Below, piece after piece: positions 7,265 to 14,882 of a DNA stretch of 14,882 bases. Every line of letters starts with the position of its first letter. Positions within the stretch are counted from its first letter, which is position 1. Source of the DNA: Candidatus Altimarinota bacterium (lineage in GTDB: Bacteria > Patescibacteriota > Gracilibacteria > BD1-5 > UBA2023). The notes beneath the pieces are model-generated. The model had not been told where the DNA came from. It saw only the letters and a list, made by a program, of their open reading frames with translations, and did not search any database. The DNA lies in NCBI GenBank assembly GCA_947373235.1, contig CANBWW010000018.1, positions 1 to 14,882 on the forward strand, read 5' to 3'. Both the position numbers and the translations under genes were made by a program.

Positions 7265-10200
7265 TTATTTCACGACTTTGTTTACTGTATAGTTATTCAA
7301 GTATTCAGAAAGAAGCGGTGGTGGATTCACGAGTGCTCGGTTCGAGTAGTTCAAGATGACCCCTGGAGTAAGGATATCATATGCCGAGCTTCCACGGACA
7401 TAGAGACGGGAATCGAAGAGAGGTTTTGGATCTCCATACATACTTCCTTCTACTTTGAGGATATTGTTTGTCGTGAGATCGTTCACAGATCGGAATTGAC
7501 CACTTGGATTATTGCTTCCAGCAATCACGAGATATACACCAGCTAGGTTCGTAATATTTGGATGAATGATGATATTTCCATTTTTTACTATAAACGCCCA
7601 ACTCGCTCCAGTGTCTGGAACATATGCGATATTACAATTGATAGTAAGATTCCCTTCGACAATAAGTGTACGAACACCGTCTATCATGAATGGAGCACAA
7701 GGTGATCAAACAGCTCCAATGGTTACATTCCCTTTTATAGAGAATATATTTTGATTTCCATTCAAGTTATAGTGACCATTCAGATCACTCATAGAACCTA
7801 TATTGACATTTGAAGCAGACACACTTGGAACATTTATGATTGGTACGTTTATATTAGAAGAAGTTGTATTTGTTGCAGTACTCGTTGTTCCACTTATTGT
7901 TCGAGTAAATCCTCAAAGAAATATGAGAAGAGCTCCATTTGGACGAAAATATGCATCTATACTTCGATTCACCACGGAAGTACTACTTCCTACCATCACT
8001 CATGAAACATGAACATTGAACGCAGCCATATTGATTGCACCTGTTGGATCGCTCACTGGATCATGATTGAAGAGCACAATACTTCCATCGGTACCAGTAT
8101 TTACAGAACCCTTAAAGGCATCACGAAGAGTTACTTGACCTCCTCCAGAAATAGGAGAAATATCTGCACCCTTGAAGAGAGTCATTGATGATCTACGTCA
8201 ATCCATAAGAACATTATAGTAAGTTCCATCATTTCGTCGGATTTGGTACATACCATAACCCATAATCACATAGTTTGTTCCATTTACATTTTTGGGCTGA
8301 GTATATCGAGCGGCTGGATTACATATGGTTTGGCGTGTTACAGCATCACCTATACCTGAGAGACAGAATAGGTCGTCAGCCGGAATCATGAGTGGTATAT
8401 CATATAGCGTAGTGATACTAAAATCGAGACGATCAGCTAAAGTAAAGATATTTGTATCTTTACCGACAACAACATTATTTTTTTCAAATGGTACGTGATC
8501 TAGATTTAAAGTCGACTGTCCAATATTTGAAAATCATGGGATAGAGAGAAATAAACCAGTAATCGGGTTAGCACCTGGATGTGTGGTAAAGTTTATCTTA
8601 CAAGAAGTAGTACATGTACCCACATCAGAGTTTCCATTTCCTAGATCACATTGTTCATCATCCGCATCTCATGCGATACCATTTGCGCCAGCGGGTTGTG
8701 TCAAGCCATCTCCACAACGTCCACTTTGATTAGTACTAGTACCACCACCTGGACCTGTTGGGTTTGTTGGACCTGTTGTACAAGAAAGTGCAGCGGCACC
8801 ATTACAACTGTCTATAGTATCGTAACACGTACCTTTAGTATCGGTACAAGCTTGGATACTAGGATAGTTATTCACACTACATGAACTCACTCCATTGATA
8901 CAACTCTTTGTATACAAAGGTATACCAACCACAGTTCCAGTAACGTGTATAACTGCTACATCGATATTTTTTGTATCGTTTTGACAAGTTACTTCAGTTC
9001 CTGTTGTCGGACCATTTACACTATTACATCATTTTGTTTCATTTGGATTGTAGACGGTAGTATAGTTATTAGCAGATTGGTCTGCTGAAAGAGTAACTTT
9101 TACTGGCACTTTAATATTTGCGTAGAGTCCATTTTTTGGAACTACCTGTATAGAACTACAAGTAAGAAGTCCAGTAGTATCATAACTACAATCCCAACCA
9201 TCACCAGTTGCAGCTCCATTTTGAGTGACTCAAGCAGGAAGTTTATCTTTTATAGTTGTAATTCCAGTACTCGAAGCAGGTCCTTCATTTTTTACCTGAA
9301 TAATATAATTGATATTCGCATTCGTCGTTGTATCAAATGCATGCACTAGATCTTGTGCGTCGTTCAAAGATGGATTCACATCCGTGTTCACATACTTTTT
9401 TACAGAAAGATCGAAATCAGTAACAATCTGGATATTTGCGGGATCAGTATTATTGCTTGAGTTTGTATCACCAGGATTATGGAGAGTTGCTGTATTGGAA
9501 TATTCTCCAGCAAGAATCGTACTTGATACGTTTGCATCTACGAATATCTGTGGAAAACTTACATCTTTTGCGAGATCTTCTGTACGAGTACATGTGAACT
9601 TACGATCATCATGACTACAGTTCCATCCATCAGCCCGTACAGCAGTTATAGAAGTACCATTTGGAAGTGTATCTTCTACTGTAGTTATACCCGTTGCTGT
9701 TACAGCTCCAAGATTTGTCACTACAAATCGGTACTCTACTTTTCCTCATTTTTGAACGGTGAGAATATCATGATCGACATCATTCCCATCATCTGCAGTT
9801 TGGTGGTCACCATCACGTTCTGGAGTTCCAGAAGTGATATCAGATACATATTTTTTAAGCTTGAGATCAAAGGAATTCGCAGGAGTGATCACAACGACAA
9901 CAGGATTACAGTTATTTACTTTATATTTTCCAGTTGATGGATCAAAAGGTTGGTTTTCGTTTGGATCATATGGATTCGAAAGACACGCCACATTTTTATA
10001 TTCTCCTACTGGCATATTCGAAGGGATTTTTGCTGTTACATGGATCAGAGTCGCAGCTTCACCTTTGGCAAGTGAGCGATCTGTGTAACAAGTAAACTTC
10101 GTTGGTAAATTTTTCGTACACGTCCATTCTGCTTGGGTAGTTGCAATAGAAGATATAGTTATACCCGCTGGAAAATCATTATCTGTAACCGTCGTGCGTC

Positions 10201-12619
10201 CAGATGATGACATTTCTCCAAGATTTTGAAGTAGAAATGTATAGTCGAGAGTTCCACCTGGAATTCCATGAGTTGAGTTGTCATCTCCAGACACATATTT
10301 GTGAAGTTCGAGATCGAAACCATTTGGATTTGGTGGATTTATCGTCGCAGCATCGAAGTTATTTTTATCTTCATTACATACTTTGGTAGGATCTTGACCA
10401 TTGTCACCTGCAAGTGCAGGATTTGGCATTGCATTATTTGCATTACATTGTTTCCCATCCATTTCATTTGGATTTTGTACATATGCATAGTTGACATATC
10501 CATCATTACGAAATGCGAGATTGGTAACCTGTGAAGGAATAGTGATAACTGAAAAGAGTTGCTGAGCATCTACGATTGCATCAGTCGTACATGTAAAGCT
10601 GCTATCACCTACATTTCCGCTACATGTCCAACCGTTTCCTGATGGAGTTGCACGAAGGGTCACAGAAGGTGGAAGTTGATCTTTTACAGTCGTTCGTCCA
10701 CTTGTTTTTCCAGTACCCACATTTTCTACCACAACCGTGTAGTTAAAGTTTTCTGTTTTATCTACTCAGGCAAATACGTCATCTGACTTTACATATTTTT
10801 TGATACGAAGATCAAAGTTACCAGTTACAGGAGGAGTTGTGATAGGATTACAAGAAATATCACAACCATATGCTCACCATCCAGCTTTTGTTCCATCAGC
10901 AGGGTCACAAGACTCTGCTCCGTTTTTTACACCATCACCACAAGAAAGTGTTGGTACCGTACCACTACAACTGTTGTTACAAGAACCAATTTTTCCATTG
11001 TTTGCACCATCATCACACTGTTCACCTTCATTCGAATCTATCATTCCATCACCACACCAAGAAATTTCATAATTTACACATTCATTATGTTCAAAGGGTC
11101 AAACACCACCTAAAGAATAAGAAAGACGATAATTCAGTTTTAAGTTATCAAAGGAACGTTGTGTAGGAACGGCATTAATAGGATATTTTGATGTCGTATA
11201 TGTTGTCGTGTAATCTTTCGTACCTGAAGGAATAATATTATTATTCGCTATAAGCGAAGGATTCCATGCAAATGAAGGAAAACTCGAAGATAAATTATAA
11301 TCACGTTGCTCAGTATACGTAAAGTCAAAATTAGTGAGCTTCATTGCATAAGGACTTGAATTGGAAACTACATCATAAAAATTATAGGATTTTCCATATC
11401 GCAATGTTCCTGTAAATGTTTGATCACATTGATTGATAGATGGAGTATACGTATAATTAGCATTACATGAAACAGCTGTGGCTGGTGTATTATTACACGA
11501 CCAAGTGTAGTTTTCAGTATTTCATGAGCTAGTAGTAGAGAATGCCGACACAGAACCATTTGTACAATATCCTTGTGTAAGTTTCGATGTCTGTACTCCT
11601 ATCTTAGATGAATCACAAGCAGGTAGCGTGGCATTGGTTGGTTGGCAAGAAGTATTACATCCTGTATTTCACCATCCAGTTTTTGTTGTATCATTCGGAT
11701 CACACGATTCAGTGCCATTTTTTACACCATCACCACAAACTGGGGAAGGATTTGCATTACAAGAGGCATTTACACCACCATTCGATCATGTACATGACCA
11801 ATTCCATTTTCCAGAAATAGCACTTGCCGTTCCTATAGAACAGAGATTTACTGGAGTAACAGAAAGATTTTTTCCATTATCACTTCCACAAACCCCATTA
11901 ATAGGTGTCGGTGGAACCCATGCTGTACATGAGTTATTACACATACCTGGCTTTCCATTATTCGTACCATCATCACATGATTCTGAACCTTCTTTGATAC
12001 CATTTCCACAGATTGGAGCTGGTGGATTCGGAACAACTGCTGTACAAGAAGTATTACATTTTCCTGGTTGACCATTAGCAGCACCATCATCACATGACTC
12101 ATTATAGTTTGTATCTTTCACACCATCACCACACCATGAAATCTCATATGGCTGACATTCAGTATGAGAAACTGGTCAAACCCAATTCCCTGGACTTTGT
12201 TCACCATAATAATTCAAGTGGTACTTGACCACAAGATTATCTGGAGCACGACCTGTAGGTGGTACTGCCTTTATACTGTACCAGTTTGATGAAGAAAGTA
12301 CTTTCACACCAGATGCACCTCCTGGAACGAGGTATCCACTATCTTTGATATTTTGTGTCCATGCAAAATCTGGAACTGCCGTAGACAGGTTATAATCATA
12401 GGCTTCTGTAAAATCAACTGACCAATTATTAAGAAGACCATGTTTATATGAATTAAGATTCGTATACGAGTCCCAGAAATTATAATCAAAACCATATCGC
12501 AATGTTTGAGGTGCGAATGTCTGATCACACTGAGGAGTGTCAGCATAAGACTGTGTGGTGAGTATGAGTGCTACTCCAGTGATAAATACTGAAGCTCGGA
12601 TAAAGAAAGAATTTTTCAT
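7265..12619 (-). CDS. Giant secreted Cys-rich/DUF11-repeat surface protein
   Basis: One 1,784-aa frame, ATG 12619 to TAA, in a single reading frame with 16 UGA-Gly codons; I checked the joins for TAA/TAG and found none. Residues 1-26 are a signal peptide ending QSYA. Then: module A (31-162), CGDG Cys-rich repeats starting at 163, 204 and 295 (pattern CGDGxxxxxESCDDGxxNGxxGxCNxSC, like the Myxococcus Cys-rich / DUF4215 family), a second copy of module A (398-521), two more CGDG repeats (522, 560), four DUF11-type beta repeats opening FDLxxKKYV/FDLELHKYV (602, 768, 917, 1069), a Thr/Gly-rich Cys segment, a sixth CGDG repeat (1302), and a C-terminal module (about 1,350-1,784) with NVTIGAVGSPC, RTLIVEGNLTI, SWAFIVKNGNIIIHP and a final SNRALVNPPPLLSEYL. 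No LPxTG signal or clear C-terminal membrane anchor. Likely an extracellular disulfide-stabilised fibre or adhesin; function inferred from architecture only. Confidence 0.9.
8945..10816 (-). repeat. Four DUF11-type protein repeats
   Basis: Encoded tandem repeats of about 150-165 residues. Each opens with FDL-x(3)-KYV, then a strand of the type NYTVVVENVG, then a TTVxDxLP segment (TTVKDQLPPSVT, TTVTDNDFPAGIT, TTVEDTLPNGTS, TTIKDKLPAGVT), a G/E-W-x-C Trp-Cys pair and a second Cys (SFTC, KFTC, LLTC). This is the DUF11 signature seen in bacterial surface proteins. Copies have diverged well apart at DNA level, so the array is old rather than freshly expanded. Ends are approximate. Confidence 0.8.
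11045..11428 (-). repeat. Second copy of the N-terminal module
   Basis: Residues 398-525 of the giant protein: CDQTF, LRYGKSYNFYD, YAMKLTNFDFTYTEQRDYNL, PSFAW, a region NAVPTQRSFDNLKLNYRLSY, then HNECVNYEISWCGDG. It repeats the layout of the copy at 12122-12529 over its whole length. Confidence 0.85.
12122..12529 (-). repeat. First copy of the N-terminal module
   Basis: Residues 31-166: CDQTF, LRYGFDYNFWD, YKHGLLNNWSVDFTEAYDYN, PDFAW, KAVPPTGRAPDNLVVKYHL, then HTECQPYEISWCGDG. It shares the order and spacing of all landmarks with the copy at 11045-11428, including the final ISWCGDG that leads into a Cys-rich repeat. Confidence 0.85.
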
Positions 12620-12633
12620 ATAAAAGAAAGAAA

Positions 12634-12921
12634 TTATTGTGCAAACCCTCCTGCCTGATTAGACTGAATAGTTACGCTTGTAGAACTGGGTGCATTCTGT
12701 GGAGTATTTGAGATACCATTTTCAGGAGAACCGATAGCAGAAGAAATGACAACACCAGTAGAATTTTGATCTGATAGACTCAAAGAATTAGAAGTACCAT
12801 TTGTTGTTCAAATAGGAGCTACTGGTGGTGGAGTATTGAGATTTGTATCTTGGGATTTCGAGCCTGATCCACAACTACTCAAAACAGTAGTTATCAGGAG
12901 TATTCAGAGAAAATATTTCAT
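12634..12921 (-). CDS. Small Ser/Thr-rich lipoprotein
   Basis: A 95-aa protein, ATG 12921 to TAA 12636-12634, with UGA-Gly at residues 6 and 38 (12906-12904, 12810-12808). Under the standard code it would stop after five residues and be missed. MKYFLGILLITTVLSSCGSGSK is a lipoprotein signal: the hydrophobic core ends in the lipobox LSSC with Cys17 as the acylated residue. The rest is a flexible Asn/Ser/Thr/Pro linker (TPPPVAPIGTTNGTSNSLSL) with no recognisable fold, ending TIQSNQAGGFAQ. It lies 14 bases before the giant surface protein and 53 after the upstream gene, all in one direction. Possibly an anchor or pilot for one of its neighbours; that is inference from position and form. Confidence 0.85.
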
Positions 12922-12974
12922 ATAGATTAAGATAATGAATCAATTTAGATATTAAGGCTTTGGTAATTTTCGAA

Positions 12975-14882
12975 CTATTGTCCTGGTAGCTGGAAGCCTC
13001 CTCCACCTGTATTTGTAATGGTAGTAGTTACTGGGGTACTTGATACTACTACAGGGGTACTTTCTGCAACCGTCGAAGTGCTCGATGTTACTGAAGAAAC
13101 TGGTACAGCTGCTGGAGCTAAGGGAGGAGGAGCAATTGTCGGAGCAACTGAAGGTGTGAGTGGTTGACCGATACCAGGAACTTCACCAGTCGTAGCACCA
13201 GGGGTGGAGGTAACAGAACCTGGAGTAGGACGAACATCTGTACCTGTAGTTGTTTGAGCATTTGGTTGTTCTTTTGGTTGATTTCCACCACCATCACGCT
13301 CATGATGACGACCTCTGATCGCTTTAGAGATAACAGCAGCAGTATTTATACCAATATCAGACTCATTCGTACGTACACTTGTATTGGGTAGTACCGTCGT
13401 CAAACCGACATCAGCTACATCAACATTTTGAACAACTGGTTCCGTCTGTCCAGCAATGATTGGATAAGCGATCACTTCCACCTTATTCGTACAGAGATTT
13501 CCTTGGATCATGGCACGAGCTTCTTTAAATTGTGCTGGCTTGATAATATTGATCCCTTCGAGCTTGGATGGAACGATACCACCTACTACGAGGGAGCGAA
13601 ATTCATCCATAGTGAGTTTCTTGTTATCTGCAAGACCTTTATTGAGTGCATCGAGTTGTTTGATATTTGTTGTTTTTGCATATCGATCGAATATCTCACC
13701 TTTGGCTTTTGCACTCGTAATATCAGGAGTATATTGACTTACTTGAATAGAACCTTCAAATTTATCGATAGTATGTGCTCCCCCTTTCGGAGTTGCATAA
13801 ACCGATACTGCTAGTGCTTGGCCAGGAAGAAGGCTATTGAGTTCAGTTGCTTTATGAGAAGGGAGATTTTTAAACTCTGCTTCCATTTCTTTTGTAGTAG
13901 GATTTGAACCTGCGAGTTTATTTTCAGCTGTGATAACAGCAGATTCACGAGATTTACCGTATTGAGCTTTCGTAAATTTATCAATATTTGCAAGTTTTTC
14001 TACACCTCCATATTTATAGGTAAGCGCTACAGCCAATCCTTCAGGATTATCCTTATATTTATTATAGAGCGCCTGTGCCACTTTACTATTTTTAGCATTT
14101 TGCAAAGTCGAAAGTGCCTCTTTATAGTTTTGATTCCCTGCTTGTTCTAGTGCCTTATCAAAATATTTATATTTTCCATGTGTTCGTGCCATCATATAGA
14201 TACTTCCTGCCAAAGTTACATTTTTGAATGATTCACGCCCAGTAGTAAGAGAGACGGCATTGGTAAGATCTGCAGAATTATCTACTGTCGATTTTTTTGT
14301 AACATCTGCAGTAGTCGACACGGCGGTAGCTTCACGAAATGAAACAACATAGATCGGTTGTTCTTCATTGGTGATACGAGTCAGTTTCAGTGACTGTGCT
14401 TTATCAAAAGTTTTAGTAAGTGGTCCCGTGAGTGGCTGACGAGTTCCATCTTCAGCGGTTATAAATACAGGAACATTATTGATCACTCCATCACTGATCG
14501 TAGATGGAATCGTAAATGTCTTTCCACCTTCTACCTTGATACCGAGCTTATCTAGTGAAACTTGATCCGTCGTTGCCTCAGCCTCGAGACTATTAGCCTT
14601 GGATTCTTTTGTTGCGATCGTCTTCAAACTCACTCCATCACGATGCAGACCAAGAAAAATCGGATTTAAAGATGCCCAATATTGAACACTATCCTTTTCT
14701 GCAGATCCATTATCTACGATTGATTTCTCAAGGATTGCCTTTTGAAATTTTTTGATTCCCTCAGGAGCATCGAGAAGACCGATTTCTTTCGCATAAGAAA
14801 ATGCATTTTTCAGTCCAAGATCAGTGATTGTTTCAGGATCTGTATCTGTGGTGATATTTTGGATATTTTTTTCCGTATTAAT
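12975..14882 (-). CDS. Pro/Thr/Ser-rich protein of unknown function (5' end outside window)
   Basis: The frame is open from the right edge (14882) to TAG 12977-12975, giving 635 residues; the true start is beyond the window. GTG 14633 is only an internal Val. I do not recognise a family. The first 450 residues look globular, with a possible TPR-like helical stretch (YFDKALEQAGNQNYKEALSTLQNA) and beta-rich segments (GQALAVSVYATPKGG, NKVEVIAYPIIAG). A basic His/Arg patch follows (KAIRGRHHERDGGGN), then a long Pro/Thr/Ser/Val linker (about the last 120 residues) ending TITNTGGGGFQLPGQ. Long linkers of this kind are typical of proteins that span or leave the envelope, but the signal peptide cannot be seen. 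No UGA codon occurs despite about 40 glycines. Likely first of the three surface genes visible here. Confidence 0.8.
   Translation of the reverse strand: MNTEKNIQNITTDTDPETITDLGLKNAFSYAKEIGLLDAPEGIKKFQKAILEKSIVDNGSAEKDSVQYWASLNPIFLGLHRDGVSLKTIATKESKANSLEAEATTDQVSLDKLGIKVEGGKTFTIPSTISDGVINNVPVFITAEDGTRQPLTGPLTKTFDKAQSLKLTRITNEEQPIYVVSFREATAVSTTADVTKKSTVDNSADLTNAVSLTTGRESFKNVTLAGSIYMMARTHGKYKYFDKALEQAGNQNYKEALSTLQNAKNSKVAQALYNKYKDNPEGLAVALTYKYGGVEKLANIDKFTKAQYGKSRESAVITAENKLAGSNPTTKEMEAEFKNLPSHKATELNSLLPGQALAVSVYATPKGGAHTIDKFEGSIQVSQYTPDITSAKAKGEIFDRYAKTTNIKQLDALNKGLADNKKLTMDEFRSLVVGGIVPSKLEGINIIKPAQFKEARAMIQGNLCTNKVEVIAYPIIAGQTEPVVQNVDVADVGLTTVLPNTSVRTNESDIGINTAAVISKAIRGRHHERDGGGNQPKEQPNAQTTTGTDVRPTPGSVTSTPGATTGEVPGIGQPLTPSVAPTIAPPPLAPAAVPVSSVTSSTSTVAESTPVVVSSTPVTTTITNTGGGGFQLPGQ

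Noticed and set aside
11690..12135. Repeated ACCATC(A)TCACA-like DNA motifs suggesting a microsatellite or CRISPR-like array
   Set aside because: They encode the GDG/DDG-C segments of the Cys-rich protein repeats, have uneven spacing, and sit in frame within a coding region.
7265..12619. Interpretation as a row of decayed pseudogene fragments
   Set aside because: All fragments are in one frame, separated only by TGA at Gly positions, with no TAA, TAG or frameshift over 5.3 kb. Recoding explains this fully.
14631..14633. GTG as the start of the right-most gene
   Set aside because: The frame stays open, with coding character, to the window edge, so the gene is more likely cut by the window than started at this Val codon.

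Overview
The window reads cleanly only if UGA is translated as glycine (genetic code 25). Under the standard code almost every gene looks broken into in-frame fragments. With UGA = Gly the fragments join into single full-length frames that end only in TAA or TAG. I count 43 in-frame UGA codons in nine genes, several at positions where the protein family has an invariant glycine (UvrB, Bcp peroxiredoxin, Mrr nuclease). This reassignment is known from Absconditabacteria (SR1) and Gracilibacteria (BD1-5) of the Candidate Phyla Radiation. The window most likely comes from one of these small, host-dependent or predatory bacteria. The AT-rich spacers, short intergenic gaps and lack of visible Shine-Dalgarno motifs fit that picture.

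Layout. 1-1093 (minus): a secreted Kazal-like Cys-rich protein running off the left edge, and a stand-alone Mrr-type PD-(D/E)XK nuclease. 1147-3174: dnaK on the minus strand with its terminator, a sigma70-type promoter and a CIRCE-like HrcA operator. 3186-4579 (plus): a three-gene set divergent from dnaK (unknown protein, one-Cys Bcp peroxiredoxin, GNAT acetyltransferase), so the CIRCE element may serve both sides. 4599-5195 (minus): an HNH nuclease-like protein, divergent from uvrB (5271-7232, plus). The gap between these two holds face-to-face promoters whose -10 boxes form a perfect dyad. A bidirectional GAAA-loop terminator (7234-7259) follows uvrB.

7265-14882 (minus) is a block of exported proteins: a Pro/Thr/Ser-rich protein whose start lies beyond the right edge, a 95-aa lipoprotein, and a 1,784-aa secreted protein made of Cys-rich CGDG repeats, four DUF11-type repeats and a C-terminal module. 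They lie in one direction with gaps of 53 and 14 bp and probably form an operon for a cell-surface structure. In an episymbiotic or predatory lineage, host attachment is a reasonable guess, but the sequence does not prove it.

No stretch over 100 bases lacks a gene or recognisable signal. I saw no tRNA, rRNA, CRISPR array, insertion sequence or attachment site.
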